DNA from: Clavibacter michiganensis
Lineage (GTDB): Bacteria > Actinomycetota > Actinomycetes > Actinomycetales > Microbacteriaceae
Assembly (NCBI GenBank): GCA_002150995.1
Contig: MDHJ01000001.1
Location: forward strand, 2,108,001-2,172,000
Direction of reading: 5' to 3'
DNA: 64,000 nucleotides
Part shown: one piece after another, positions 40,722 to 49,870 of the stretch
Layout: each line of letters begins with the position of its first letter
Position numbering within the stretch: position 1 is the first letter of the stretch
Position numbers and translations under genes: made by a program
Notes under the pieces: model-generated
Databases searched by the model: none
Told to the model about the DNA's origin: nothing
Seen by the model: only the letters and a program-made list of their open reading frames with translations

Positions 40722-42219
40722 AGGGCGCGCTCGACGGAGCGTCGGTCGGCTCGGCGGTCGACGCCTCGGTCTCCGTCGGCAGGAGCTCGGGATCCGCGAA
40801 CGGCACCAGCGTGCGCAGCGCCGCCGACCGCACCGCGTCGTCGTCCATCGCCGCCACCCGCTCCGCCGCCGCCGCGCCGACCTCGGCCATGAGGACGGGC
40901 TCGCCGGAGACGGGCAGGAGGTTGTACCAGCGCGTGGAGCTGCCGGCCGCGTCCGTGGAGGTCCACACCGTCGCCGTCGTCGACCAGAACGGCTCGGCGA
41001 ACCGCAGCCAGATCCGGTCGGCGCTGCCGGAGCCCAGCGCGCGGATGGCGGTCTCGTGCGCGGCCGGCAGCGCGGGCTCGAACGCGATGGAGCCCTGCTG
41101 CAGGACCCCGAGCGGCACCGTCACGACGACGCGGTCGACCGACAGCGACTCGCCCGATCCGAGCCGGAGCCCCACCGGGCCGTTGCCGTAGGCGATGCGG
41201 GACACCGTCGCCTCGCGCAGCACGTCGATGTCCTGGTCGCGCAGCAGGTGCAGGACGAGGCGCGCGAACCCGCCCGTGACGGCGACGTTGCCCACGGGCG
41301 ACGCCTCGTCGAGACCCCGCGCGGCGGAGAGCTCGGACGCGGCGGCGCCGTGCGCGACCGCGACGTCGGTGGCGAGGAGGGCGGCGAGACGGGAGGCGGG
41401 CGACCCGGCTCCGCCCTCGTCCGACAGGGCGTCGGCTCCGGTCTCGAGGAGCGCCGCGGCGACGCTCGCGTCGACGTCCTGAGCCTGGGCCCACGCCCTC
41501 GCGGCCGCGAGGGCGTCGGCCCCCGCGCCGGAGGCGTCGAGCACCTCGCCGTCCGGGCCGCGGTGCTCGGGGATGAGCGCGAGGCCGTAGCGGGAGATGC
41601 CGGCCGCCTCGAGGGCGTCGCGGAGCAGGTGGTCGTCGTCGGCGGCGATCCAGATGGCGCCCAGCTCGGCCGGGTGCGGCCACCCGGTCCCAGATGCCGC
41701 GCGGATGCGGCCGCCCAGCTCGGCCCGCGCCTCGACGAGGACCACGTCGTGGCCGGCGTCGCGGAGGGCCCGGGCGGCGGCCGTGCCCGCGATCCCGGCG
41801 CCGATCACGGCGACGCGCTCGGATCCGGCGCCCGCGCGGTCCACCTCGCCGGCCGCCCGGAGGCCCGAGGCGTACGCTCCCGCGACGGTGCCCGGCCGGT
41901 CGACGCTCGTGGCCTCGCCGGCGAAGAACACGCGGTCGTCGACGGGGCGGGCGAGCGCCTCGCGGTCGGCCGCGGAGGCGCCGGGGCGCAGGAAGCTGCC
42001 GGATCCGCGCGCGAAGGGGTCGCCGGTCCAGTCGGACCGCGCGAAGGCGATCGGCTCGGGCAGCCCGGCCGCGCCCACGGTGGGCGTCGGGGTCGGCGTG
42101 GCGGAGGGGGTGGCCGTCGGGGTCGCCGGCACGGGAGTCGTCCGCGTGCACGCCGCGAGGCCGAGGAGCGACAGACCCGACGCGGACGCGGTGAGGAGGG
42201 TGCGGCGGGAGATCGACAT
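40696..42219 (-). CDS. Lipoprotein flavin amine oxidase with a permuted motif order
   Basis: 507 residues. N-terminus MSISRRTLLTAS with twin Arg and a lipobox LAAC (Cys24), then a Thr/Pro linker. Residues 65-123 carry the block GDPFARGSGSFLRPGAS and RVFFAGEATSVDRPGTVAGAY, which normally forms the C-terminus of flavin amine oxidases. The FAD Rossmann loop VAVIGAGIAGTAAARAL comes only at residue 136, followed by LVEARAELGGRIR and the substrate domain, ending where the usual C-terminal block would begin. This looks like a circular permutation. Probably exported by Tat as a folded flavoprotein. The substrate is unknown; the tail overlaps a minisatellite. Confidence 0.85.
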   Translation of the reverse strand: MSISRRTLLTASASGLSLLGLAACTRTTPVPATPTATPSATPTPTPTVGAAGLPEPIAFARSDWTGDPFARGSGSFLRPGASAADREALARPVDDRVFFAGEATSVDRPGTVAGAYASGLRAAGEVDRAGAGSERVAVIGAGIAGTAAARALRDAGHDVVLVEARAELGGRIRAASGTGWPHPAELGAIWIAADDDHLLRDALEAAGISRYGLALIPEHRGPDGEVLDASGAGADALAAARAWAQAQDVDASVAAALLETGADALSDEGGAGSPASRLAALLATDVAVAHGAAASELSAARGLDEASPVGNVAVTGGFARLVLHLLRDQDIDVLREATVSRIAYGNGPVGLRLGSGESLSVDRVVVTVPLGVLQQGSIAFEPALPAAHETAIRALGSGSADRIWLRFAEPFWSTTATVWTSTDAAGSSTRWYNLLPVSGEPVLMAEVGAAAAERVAAMDDDAVRSAALRTLVPFADPELLPTETEASTAEPTDAPSSAPSAAPTSSP

Positions 42220-42250
42220 GCTCGGGCCAGCGTACCGGGGAGCCGTCGCC

Positions 42251-42256
42251 TAGGGT
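42251..42256 (+). promoter_or_regulatory. -10 box, leaderless
   Basis: TAGGGT ends six bases before the ATG at 42263. Confidence 0.6.
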
Positions 42257-42262
42257 CGGGGT

Positions 42263-42682
42263 ATGGCATCCGTCGACCCGCCGACCCCGGCCCCGGGCGC
42301 GCAGGCGTCCGTCCGCGTGGACAGCTGGCTCTGGGCGGTGCGCGTCTACAAGACCCGCTCGCAGGCCACGGCCGCGTGCCGGGCGGGCCACGTGCGCGTC
42401 GGCGACGAGCGTGCCAAGGCGTCGCAGGCGGTCCGGCCGGGTGACGAGGTGCGCGTGCGCGTGGCGGGCGCCGAGCGGATCCTCGCGGTGCGCCGCACGC
42501 TCGTGAAGCGCGTCGGCCCGTCCGTCGCCGCGGAGGCGCTCACCGACCTCACTCCCCCGCCGCCGCCGCGCGAGGCCGCGCCCGCGACCGTCGTGCGCGA
42601 CCGCGGCGCGGGCCGTCCGACGAAGCGCGACCGGCGCGAGATCGAGCGGTTGCGCGACCCCGACGGCGTCCGCGGGCGCTGA
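42263..42682 (+). CDS. S4-domain RNA-binding protein (Hsp15-like)
   Basis: 139 residues. The S4 domain covers residues 17-80 (VRVDSWLWAVRVYKTRSQATAACRAG, HVRVGDERAKASQAVRPGDEVRV), very close to heat-shock protein Hsp15, which rescues stalled 50S subunits with attached peptidyl-tRNA. The basic tail (GRPTKRDRREIERLRD) matches this family. The mRNA should be leaderless. Convergent with the next gene. Confidence 0.87.
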   Translation: MASVDPPTPAPGAQASVRVDSWLWAVRVYKTRSQATAACRAGHVRVGDERAKASQAVRPGDEVRVRVAGAERILAVRRTLVKRVGPSVAAEALTDLTPPPPPREAAPATVVRDRGAGRPTKRDRREIERLRDPDGVRGR

Positions 42683-42754
42683 CCCGCTCCGTCCCCCGGG
42701 GAGGAGGGGCGCCGACGCGTGATCCCGGACGACGGGCCCGCGGGGCGCGGCGCC

Positions 42755-43720
42755 CTAGAGCCCGGCGGCCGCCGCCCGGCGCGCGTGCGCCAGCTCGTCG
42801 AGGATCCGCGCCCGCAGCACGTTCGACCGCTCCGCGAACGCCCGCTGCTCGGCCGCGTAGCGGGCCTTGCCGGACGGCTCCTCGATGCGGACGGCCTCGA
42901 GGCCCAGGCCCGAGACGTCGTAGGGGCTCGCTCGCATGTCCAGCGAGCGGATGTCGCGTGCCAGCTCGAACGCGTCGAGGAGCAGCTCGCCGGGCACCAG
43001 CGGACCGAGCTTCGTGGCCCACTTGTAGACGTCCATGCCGGCGTGGAGGCAGCCGGGCTGCTCGAGGTCGGGCTGCGTCTCGCGGGTCGGCGCGAGCGCG
43101 TTCCGCGGGACGGCCTCCGGCGTGAAGAAGCGGAACGCGTCGATGTGCGTGCACGACAGCCGGTGCGCCTCGACGACCGCGTCGGTCGCGGTCGACCCGA
43201 GCCGCAGCGGCAGACGCTCGTGCCGCTGCTCGCCGGGGCCGACCCGATAGACCATCGCCCACTCGTGGAGGCCGAAGCACGAGAAGCGGCCGGGGCGCGC
43301 GGCCGTGCGCCCGAGGATCCGCTCGACGAAGGACGCCGTGGACCCGCGCGCCGCGAGGTACGCGGACGCGTCGACGCGCACGCCTGGCGGCCGGCCCGCG
43401 CTGTCGTCGGCGGCGTACCAGCGCCAGCCCGCGCGCTCGTCGCCGGCGCCGTCGGCGAGCACCGCGCCCGCGCCCGGGTGCCACCGCCTGAGGTGCGAGG
43501 GCTTGTGCGGGTAGTAGGTGAAGAGGAAGTCGTCGACCTCGTGGGTGCGGCCCGCGAGGCGGCGCGCGCGGAAGCCGGCGGAGAACGCCTCGGCCCGCTC
43601 GGCGTGGCGGGCGGCCCGGTCGCGCCAGGACGCGGGATCCACCACGGCGGGCAGCGCTCGGACGGCCGGGCCCGGGGACGAGGCGGCTGCCCGGGCGGAG
43701 GTGTCGGGGGCCGTGGTCAT
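42755..43720 (-). CDS. Conserved actinobacterial protein, commonly named 3-methyladenine DNA glycosylase
   Basis: 321 residues. Conserved features: DPASWRDRAARHAERAEAF, EVDDFLFTYYPHKPSHLRRWHPG, RFSCFGLHEWAMVYR, and CLHAGMDVYKWATKLGPLVPGELLLDAFELA. No membrane segments. The protein family is often labelled as a 3-methyladenine glycosylase in Actinobacteria, but I see neither an HhH-GPD motif nor an AAG-like fold signature, so the label is weak. The many conserved His, Cys and Glu residues could bind a metal. Possible role in DNA repair only by that label. Confidence 0.6.
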   Translation of the reverse strand: MTTAPDTSARAAASSPGPAVRALPAVVDPASWRDRAARHAERAEAFSAGFRARRLAGRTHEVDDFLFTYYPHKPSHLRRWHPGAGAVLADGAGDERAGWRWYAADDSAGRPPGVRVDASAYLAARGSTASFVERILGRTAARPGRFSCFGLHEWAMVYRVGPGEQRHERLPLRLGSTATDAVVEAHRLSCTHIDAFRFFTPEAVPRNALAPTRETQPDLEQPGCLHAGMDVYKWATKLGPLVPGELLLDAFELARDIRSLDMRASPYDVSGLGLEAVRIEEPSGKARYAAEQRAFAERSNVLRARILDELAHARRAAAAGL

Positions 43721-43800
43721 CCGTCGAGGCTACCTCCGCATGCTCGGGGACCCGGCGCCGCCCGTCCCGGATCGGGCCCCGGCGCGCACCCCCTCCCGGA

Positions 43801-43806
43801 TAGGAT
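43801..43806 (+). promoter_or_regulatory. -10 box, leaderless
   Basis: TAGGAT ends six bases before the ATG at 43813. Confidence 0.6.
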
Positions 43807-43812
43807 CGGCGC

Positions 43813-44247
43813 ATGGATGACGACTCCCTTCCCACGCCTCCCGGCGTCGCCGGCTACACGATCACCGAGATCGTCGAGAGCGATTCGCGCGGCGAGCCCC
43901 TCTTCGTCTCCGCGATCCACCTCGACGGCGAGCACGTCGCCAACTGGATCTCCACCGACCTCGACGAGGACGACGGCATCGTCGCCGACCTCGACCACGC
44001 GTTCGGCGGCCCCGCCACCGACCGCATGTTCCGCCAGGCCGCCGCGATCTTCCCGGACGCCGTGCTCTCGGAGATCCTCCCCGAGCTCGTCAGCTTCCTC
44101 TGGGTCGTCGCCGACGTCGCCGGCGTCGCGGACGACCAGGACCTCGACTTCGAGGCCGCCATCCGCGTCGTCGCGGCCGAGGGCGATCTCGACGCGCAGG
44201 ACCGCGACCTGCTCGGCCGCCTCGACGGCCTCAAGCGCATCGACTGA
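43813..44247 (+). CDS. Acidic hypothetical protein, 144 residues
   Basis: I do not recognise the family with certainty. The protein is strongly acidic (clusters such as STDLDEDDGIVADLDHAF and DQDLDFEAAIRVV), without signal peptide or membrane segment. The pattern resembles small DUF2004-type proteins. A leaderless -10 box and a good terminator frame it as its own transcription unit. Confidence 0.7.
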   Translation: MDDDSLPTPPGVAGYTITEIVESDSRGEPLFVSAIHLDGEHVANWISTDLDEDDGIVADLDHAFGGPATDRMFRQAAAIFPDAVLSEILPELVSFLWVVADVAGVADDQDLDFEAAIRVVAAEGDLDAQDRDLLGRLDGLKRID

Positions 44248-44264
44248 GCCCTCCCGCACGCGCC

Positions 44265-44301
44265 CCGGAGCCCCGCACGCCTGACGCGCGCGGGGCTCCG
44301 G
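44265..44301 (+). terminator. 12-bp-stem terminator
   Basis: Arms 44265-44276 and 44290-44301 are perfectly complementary with a 13-base loop, 17 bases after the stop of the 144-residue protein gene. Confidence 0.75.
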
Positions 44302-44303
44302 CG

Positions 44304-44309
44304 TACGTT
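44304..44309 (+). promoter_or_regulatory. -10 box, leaderless
   Basis: TACGTT ends six bases before the ATG at 44316, right after the preceding terminator. GGAGG abuts the ATG but is too close to act as a ribosome site. Confidence 0.5.
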
Positions 44310-44315
44310 CGGAGG

Positions 44316-44573
44316 ATGAGCGACTCCGACATCGATCCCCTGTCCACCGTCCAGGGCGCCCCCGGCGTCACGCAGGACCTGCCCGGCGAGGGCGACGCCG
44401 GCTCCGCCGTCGGCGGCACCGTACCCGACGGCGAGTCGATCCAGCACGTGGACGACGACGAGGCCCCGGGCGACGGCGGCCTCTCCAGCGGCGGCGACAC
44501 CCTCGGCTCCGACGAGGACGCCGCCGACACGGGCGCCGGCGCCGGGGACGCGCCCACCGACCTGCCCGCCTGA
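44316..44573 (+). CDS. Small highly acidic, Gly/Asp-rich protein
   Basis: 85 residues with no Lys, Arg, Cys or Trp and more than a quarter Asp/Glu: MSDSDIDPLSTVQGAPGV at the start, then GDAGSAVGGTVPDGES. Likely disordered. Proteins like this, starting MSD and rich in Gly and Asp, are common in Microbacteriaceae and have no known role. The leaderless promoter and clean codon use support a real gene. Confidence 0.65.
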   Translation: MSDSDIDPLSTVQGAPGVTQDLPGEGDAGSAVGGTVPDGESIQHVDDDEAPGDGGLSSGGDTLGSDEDAADTGAGAGDAPTDLPA

Positions 44574-44577
44574 CGCG

Positions 44578-44640
44578 GCTGCCCGCTCGGCGCGGCTGCT
44601 CGCTCGGCGCGACCGCCCGCTCGGCGCGACCGCCGATCGG
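44578..44640. repeat. 17-bp tandem repeat, 3.7 copies
   Basis: Units 44578-44594, 44595-44611, 44612-44628 and a partial copy to 44640, sharing CGCTCGGCGCG. It occupies the gap between the acidic protein and the MFS gene; the rest of the 173-base gap holds no other clear signal. Confidence 0.8.
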
Positions 44641-44746
44641 GCCGGCCGGGTGCCCTCGGTGGGCTGTGCACGGTCGGCGCGGCGCATCCACCGCCCCGCG
44701 TACGGTGTCGCGGACCCGAACCGTGCACCACCCGCAGGAGGACCCG

Positions 44747-46003
44747 ATGGCTCCGCGCGCGCCGGGCGACCCGCCCGCGTCGCCCCTCCTCACGCGCGGC
44801 TTCCTCGCGCTCGCTGGCTCGTACGGCGTGTCCACGCTCGGCGACGCCTTCCGGATGGTGGCCGTCAACGTCTGGCTCGTCGAGACGCTCGGCGGCTCCC
44901 TCGGGCAGCGGCTCGGCCTGGTGCTGCTCGCGAACGTGCCGGGCATCCTCTGCGGCGGGCTGGCCGGGGTGGTCGCCGACCGCTCCGACCGGTTCGCCAT
45001 CCTGCTGCGCACCGACGTCGCCCGCATCGGCGTCGGCCTCGCGCTCGCGGTCGCCATGGGCTCCGGAGCGCCGGTGCCCGCGCTGCTGCTCGTCGGCATC
45101 GGCAACGCGCTCGGGGTCCTGTCGTCGGCGGCGTCCTTCGCCGCGCTCTCGGCGCTGGTCCCGACGGGTGCCATGCTGCGCGCGAACGGCCTGCTCGAGT
45201 CCGCGCAGCGGGTGGCGCAGGTCGCGGGCCCGGCGCTCGCCGCCGTGGTGCTCACCGCCGGCGGACCCGTGGCGGCGGCCCTCGTCGACAGCGCCTGCTT
45301 CCTCGCCTCGTCCCTCCTCCTCGCCGGGCTGCGGACTCGCATGCGGGCGGCACGGGTGGCCGGGCCGCTCCCGGGCGGTCTGGGCGCGAGCCTGGGCGCC
45401 GGCCTCGCGAGCGGGCTGCGCATGGTGCGCACGGACGGCCGTCTGCCGGCGTTCCTCGCCGTGTCGGCGGCGGTCGCGTTCCTCACGGCCTGCACGAGCG
45501 TCGCCCTCGGTCCGCTCGCGACCGGCGTCCTCGGCCGGGAGCCCGCCGCGGGACAGGTGCTCTACGGGATCACGGGAGGCGCGGCGCTCGCCGCGGCCGT
45601 CCTCACGACCGCGCTCGGGACCGAACGGCGGGCCGCCCCCGTCCTCCTGGTGGGCGTCGCGGCGCTGTGCCTCGCGCAGGCCGCCCTCGGTGCGGCACCC
45701 GGGCTCCCCGCCGCGATCGTCGCCGCCGCTGTCGCGGCCGCGGCCAGCGCGCCCGTCACGGTCGCCGTCAGCACGCTCCTGAAGGGCACGGTGCGCACCG
45801 ACCACCTCGGGCGGATCGCCGGCATCGACCGGGTGGTGGACGACACGGCCATCGTCGTCGGCCATGTCGCGGCCCTCGGGGGCCTGGCCGCGGCGGACGC
45901 CCGGCTCGTGCTCGTCGGCTCGGCCGTGGCCGTCCTCCCGCTCGTCGTGCCGGCGCTGCTGCGCCTCCGCGCGCGGCCCACGGCGAGGGCAGGCGGCCGC
46001 TGA
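44747..46003 (+). CDS. MFS transporter
   Basis: 418 residues from ATG 44747 with GGAGGA upstream; twelve hydrophobic helices. The cytoplasmic loop 2 motif is GVVADRSDRFAILL, a variant of the MFS motif A, and GNALGVLSSAASFAALSALVP fits the MFS_3 (enterobactin exporter-like) group. Probably a drug or metabolite exporter driven by protons. The substrate is unknown. An earlier in-frame start at 44666 is not supported by a ribosome site. Confidence 0.85.
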   Translation: MAPRAPGDPPASPLLTRGFLALAGSYGVSTLGDAFRMVAVNVWLVETLGGSLGQRLGLVLLANVPGILCGGLAGVVADRSDRFAILLRTDVARIGVGLALAVAMGSGAPVPALLLVGIGNALGVLSSAASFAALSALVPTGAMLRANGLLESAQRVAQVAGPALAAVVLTAGGPVAAALVDSACFLASSLLLAGLRTRMRAARVAGPLPGGLGASLGAGLASGLRMVRTDGRLPAFLAVSAAVAFLTACTSVALGPLATGVLGREPAAGQVLYGITGGAALAAAVLTTALGTERRAAPVLLVGVAALCLAQAALGAAPGLPAAIVAAAVAAAASAPVTVAVSTLLKGTVRTDHLGRIAGIDRVVDDTAIVVGHVAALGGLAAADARLVLVGSAVAVLPLVVPALLRLRARPTARAGGR

Positions 46004-46019
46004 CCCGGGCGGTCCGCAG

Positions 46020-46137
46020 GTGCGGGCCGGGACGGCTGACGGGTGAGGGCCGGGACGGCTGACGGGTGCGTGGCCGGGCCGGCACACGGGTGCGGGGCCG
46101 GGCCCGCTGACAGGTGCGGGGCCGGGCACGCCCACCG
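46020..46137. repeat. 23-24-bp minisatellite, five copies
   Basis: Units start at 46020, 46043, 46066, 46090 and 46114, each beginning GTG(C/A)G and containing GGCCGGG. The first two units are nearly identical, and later ones diverge. The array lies between the convergent MFS and J-domain genes. Confidence 0.85.
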
Positions 46138-46173
46138 GTCCGGGACCGCGCACCGCGTCCGGCGGCCGCGACG

Positions 46174-47150
46174 TCAGGGGGCGGCCGGGCCGAGGAGCGT
46201 CAGGCGCTCGCGGAGCAGCGCGCGGACGGCGTAGGGATCCGCGACGCTCAGACGACCCTCCTCCGACACCCCGTCACGGAGCACCAGCGGGAGCACCGAC
46301 CGCCGGACGACCAGCGCGCCCCGGTTGCGGCCGCGCTCCACGCGCTCCACGGGCTGGGCGAGAGCGTCGTCCGGCACCACGACCACGGCGGCCGCGAACC
46401 GGACGCCCGCGGACGCGGCCAGGGAGCGGGCGGCGCCGACCAGCCACGTGACGGGCAGGTCGCCCGCGGCGAAGGCTCCGTCGGGATCCGGCGCGACGGG
46501 CTGCAGCTCCCCGCGCACGAGCTGGACGGCCACGCCCAGTCCTCGGAGCTCAGGGCGAACAGGCCCGCGGGCGCCAGCACGACGTGGTCGACCTTGCCGG
46601 CGCCGGTCAACGGGCGGACGTCGTGGAAGATCGTGGCGCCCATGCCGAGCGAGGCGGCCGCGCGGGCCGTGGCCTCCTCCGCCAGGGCCTTCGCGAGGAG
46701 CCAGCGGATCTCGCGCGGCGCGCGGCGGACCAGCTCGGGCGACCAGGGATCGAGCCCCGGGTCGCCGCCCGGCGTCGCATCCTGCCAGGCCGCCACGCTA
46801 TCGAGGTAGTGCGCGCGGGCGAGCGCACCCGCGACGCCGTGGACGGACGCGCCGAGCCGGGTGCCGGATCCGGCCGCGGGCGCGTACCCGGCGTCGTCGG
46901 GGTGGAGCGGGTCGTCGTCGCCCGCGGACCTGCCCTGTCCGCGGTCGTAGGCGGCGCGGTCGTCCGGGTCGCCCACGAGCTCCCACGCCCGCTGCACGGC
47001 GTGGAACAGGTGCGCCTCGCCGCCCGTGTCCGGGTGCGTCGCGCGCACCAGCCGCCGGTATGCCGAGCGGAGGGCCGCCGTGTTCGCCGCGGGATCCACG
47101 CCGAGCACCTCGTACGGGGTGCGGTCGGCGGGGCTGCCCGCGCGGCTCAC
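46174..47150 (-). pseudogene. J-domain protein with a NERD-like domain, frameshifted
   Basis: GTG start 47148-47150 overlapping the stop of the Stealth gene (GTGA). Residues 10-70 are a J domain (YEVLGVDPAANTAALRSAYRRLV, HPD at 39-41), which would recruit DnaK. The C-terminal half has GKVDHVVLAPAGLFALSSEDW, resembling the nuclease-related NERD domain. One G is missing at about 46534; after it VAVQLVRGELQPVAPD continues to 46174. The combination suggests a chaperone-linked nuclease-like protein. The role with the Stealth enzyme is unknown. Confidence 0.78.
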
Positions 47151-48811
47151 TCCGCTGGGGAGGCGGGCGCGGTGCCGGTGGTCGCCGCGGCGTCGGCGGC
47201 CTCCCACGGCGCCGGGATGCCGTAGTAGCGCTCGAGGAACTCCTGCACGCGCGCCTGGCGCTCGTCGGCCGGCACCTCGGGGAACGATCCGTCGTTCAGG
47301 CAGAAGAAGTCCTGCGACCGGCGCTTGAGGAGCCCGGGCAGGAGGTCGAGCCCTGCCCGCGACGTCGTGTCGACGTAGAGGACCTTGGCGTTCTCCTGCT
47401 GCACCGCGCGCGCCGTCATCTGGGCGTAGTAGTGGTACAGCGAGTTGGTGACCGAGATGTCGGTGCTCGACCGGAAGCGGCTCAGCTGCGTGCGGTGGAA
47501 GTCCTCCGCGAACTCCTGCTCGAGCTCGAGGAGGACGCTCTTGCGCAGGGGCGTGGCCGCGTGCTCCAGGTGGCGCGTGATGAGGCGGCCGAACCGGTCC
47601 ATCAGCAGGCGGCGGTTGACCCGCGCCGAGTTCTCGAAGCCGCTCCGGTCGGAGTCGTTGTCGCCCAGGCCGATGCGCGTGGACGCCTCGATGAACTTCG
47701 TGATGCCACCCGGGGAGAAGAACATGCCCGGCTGCACGGGACGGCCGAAGAACATGTCGTCGTTGGAGTACAGGAAGTGCTCGCTGAGGCCGGGGATGTG
47801 CTGCAGCTGCGACTCGACCGCCTGCGAGTTGTGCGTGGGCAGGGCGTCGGGGTCCGTGAAGAACTCCTCGCTGCGCACGAACGTGACGGCGGGGTGGTCG
47901 GCCAGCCACGCGGGCTTCGGGGAGTCGGTGACGATGAAGATCCGGCGCACCCAGGGCGCGAAGAGGTACACGGAGCGGAGCGCGTACTTGAGCTCATCGA
48001 TCTGGCGGAAGCGCGCCTCGGAGTCGTCGCCCTCGCCGACGACGACGTCCTTCATGCGCTCGGCGCGGCGCTTCTGGAACTCGGGGTCGTTGCCGTCGAC
48101 CCAGGAGAAGACCATGTCGATGTCGAAGGTGATGTCGGACGCCTGCGCGTCGAACATGCCCCGCAGCGTCCTCCACTCGTGCCCGTACATGTCGACGGTG
48201 GCGGGCACGACCTCGGCGGCGGGGAGGATCTCGCGCGTGAGCGAGTTCTCGACCGGCCACACGATGTTCTCGCCCTCGAAGCGGAAGAACTGCAGCTCGA
48301 CCGCGGTGGAGGCGCCGTACGCCAGGAGGCCCTCGGGCTCGATGCGGGGGCGGTAGAGGCGGAAGATGCCGGCGTCGGGGTTGTCGGTGAGGCGCCCGTC
48401 GGCGACGAGCAGCGGCGGGCGACGGCGGCCGTCGACGGTCTTCGCGTACAGGGGCTCGTCGACGCAGGCGGCGACGAGGGCGCGCACGACGGTGTCGCGG
48501 TTCTGCACGTCGATGGCGATGACCGGGCGCTCGTCGTTGCCGCGGATGAGCCAGAAGTCGATGCCGGTCGCGAGCAGGGCGTCCCGGATGAAGAGGAGGT
48601 CGGTCACGAGCGCCTGGTGCGGCGTGAGCGTGCGGTTGACGAGCGTGGCGAGGCCCTTGCGGACGAGGACGTCCGGGCGGTGGTGCGTGGTGGGCCATGT
48701 GGCGGGCGCGGGTGCGACGGCGTCGTCCTGGCGGGAGAACTCCTCCTCGCTGGTGGCGGGGTCGACGGTGGGCTCGAGGGCCACGTTGAACTGCCGTGCG
48801 CTGCCCGCCAT
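47147..48811 (-). CDS. Stealth-family sugar-phosphate transferase
   Basis: 554 residues. All four conserved Stealth regions are visible: CR1 FDIDMVFSWVDGNDPEF, CR2 RQIDELKYALRSVYLFAPWVRRIFIVTD, CR3 SEHFLYSNDDMFFG and CR4 FFCLNDGSF. The family transfers hexose-1-phosphate units to build phosphodiester-linked capsules or wall polymers, also in Actinobacteria. No membrane segment; it probably works at the inner face of the membrane. The first 200 residues hold a separate domain (VLVRKGLATLVNRTLTPHQAL, GIDFWLIRGNDERPVIAI). The surface polymer made is not identifiable. Confidence 0.9.
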   Translation of the reverse strand: MAGSARQFNVALEPTVDPATSEEEFSRQDDAVAPAPATWPTTHHRPDVLVRKGLATLVNRTLTPHQALVTDLLFIRDALLATGIDFWLIRGNDERPVIAIDVQNRDTVVRALVAACVDEPLYAKTVDGRRRPPLLVADGRLTDNPDAGIFRLYRPRIEPEGLLAYGASTAVELQFFRFEGENIVWPVENSLTREILPAAEVVPATVDMYGHEWRTLRGMFDAQASDITFDIDMVFSWVDGNDPEFQKRRAERMKDVVVGEGDDSEARFRQIDELKYALRSVYLFAPWVRRIFIVTDSPKPAWLADHPAVTFVRSEEFFTDPDALPTHNSQAVESQLQHIPGLSEHFLYSNDDMFFGRPVQPGMFFSPGGITKFIEASTRIGLGDNDSDRSGFENSARVNRRLLMDRFGRLITRHLEHAATPLRKSVLLELEQEFAEDFHRTQLSRFRSSTDISVTNSLYHYYAQMTARAVQQENAKVLYVDTTSRAGLDLLPGLLKRRSQDFFCLNDGSFPEVPADERQARVQEFLERYYGIPAPWEAADAAATTGTAPASPAE

Positions 48812-48922
48812 GGATCATCCCCTTGCTGCGTCTCGTGTGCCTTCTGCATGCGCCCGACCCGACGGGTGGCGACGGATCATCCTATCCGGCGCGGGGTGGG
48901 GCCCCCGGCCGGGGGCGCTCGC

Positions 48923-49643
48923 TCAGCCCTCGACGTCGGCTGCGGGGAGGGCGTCGACCTCCCAGACGACGGGAGCCGCGAGGAACGGGTGGGTCGCGGG
49001 ATCCGGCGGGGTGAGGACCGTCCGCGGCACGTCGTGCCAGCGGAGCTCCGCGAGCTCCTGGCCGTCGGGGACCGCGTAGACCACGCACTCGATGCGCTCG
49101 TCCGCGGCGCGGCCCTCCTCGAGGGCGAGGTCGGGCACCTCGTAGGGGCACTCCCCGCCGGAGGTGATGCCGCCGAGCCTCCGCTGGATGATGTCGACCT
49201 CCGTGCCGTCGGCGAGGAAGGGGCGCAGCACCGGTCCGGACTGCGGGCCGCCCTCGCCCTGGAGCCAGCGGGTCTGCACGAACGCGAAGTAGGGGATGCT
49301 CCCGGCGAACCGGTCGCCGTCCTCGTAGCCGGACCAGTAGGTGGGCTGGCCCTCGGCGACGCCCAGCAGCGCCGTGGCGACCACGTCGCCCGCGCTGCCG
49401 TCGGCCGCGACGCTCGGAGGGCGACCACCTCGCCCGCGGGACGCGCTGGCCGGGGACCGCCTCGGGCGCTCCGGCGGTCGACGCGACGGCGTCGAACGGG
49501 GGCGGGGGCGGACCGGACGGGCCCTCGACGCACCCGGCGAGGAGGAGGGCCGCGGCGAGCGCCGCTCCCGGGACGACGAGCGCGCGCGGGGCCCGCGGCC
49601 TCCCGGTCGGACGCGGCGTGCGGACGGCGGTGCGGATGCTCAT
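48923..49643 (-). pseudogene. Lipoprotein, two frameshifts
   Basis: ATG 49641-49643, then a basic stretch and hydrophobic segment ending in the lipobox LLAGC. The three frames join as [14 protein letters not shown], then [34 protein letters not shown], then a C-terminal domain with PYFAFVQTRWLQGEGG and ECPYEVPDLALEEG. Two one-base deletions at about 49437 and 49421 explain the breaks. The C-terminal part contains two Cys (ECPYE and ECVVY) that could pair outside the cell. Function unknown. Confidence 0.7.
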
Positions 49644-49870
49644 GGTCTCCCCCGGGGCTCGCCGTCGAGCGTGCCAGGCGCCTCGGCACGGCGGCAACTC
49701 GGGGCGCGCGGGCGGGGCGCGGCCTGCGGAGGGCCCTCGGCGGCGGGCCCGGCGGCGGGCGGCGGCGCGGGGGCACGGCGGCGGATGCGAGGATCGCTCT
49801 CACACGTCCCCGCACGACCGCGCCCCGCGACGCGCCGCGGCCGTGGAGCGGGACGCCCGGGAGGAGACCC

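Noticed and set aside
42755..43720. Firm call as 3-methyladenine DNA glycosylase
   Set aside because: No HhH-GPD or AAG signature is visible; kept only as a commonly used name with low confidence.
46020..46137. CRISPR array
   Set aside because: Units are directly adjacent with no unique spacers and are imperfect; no cas genes.
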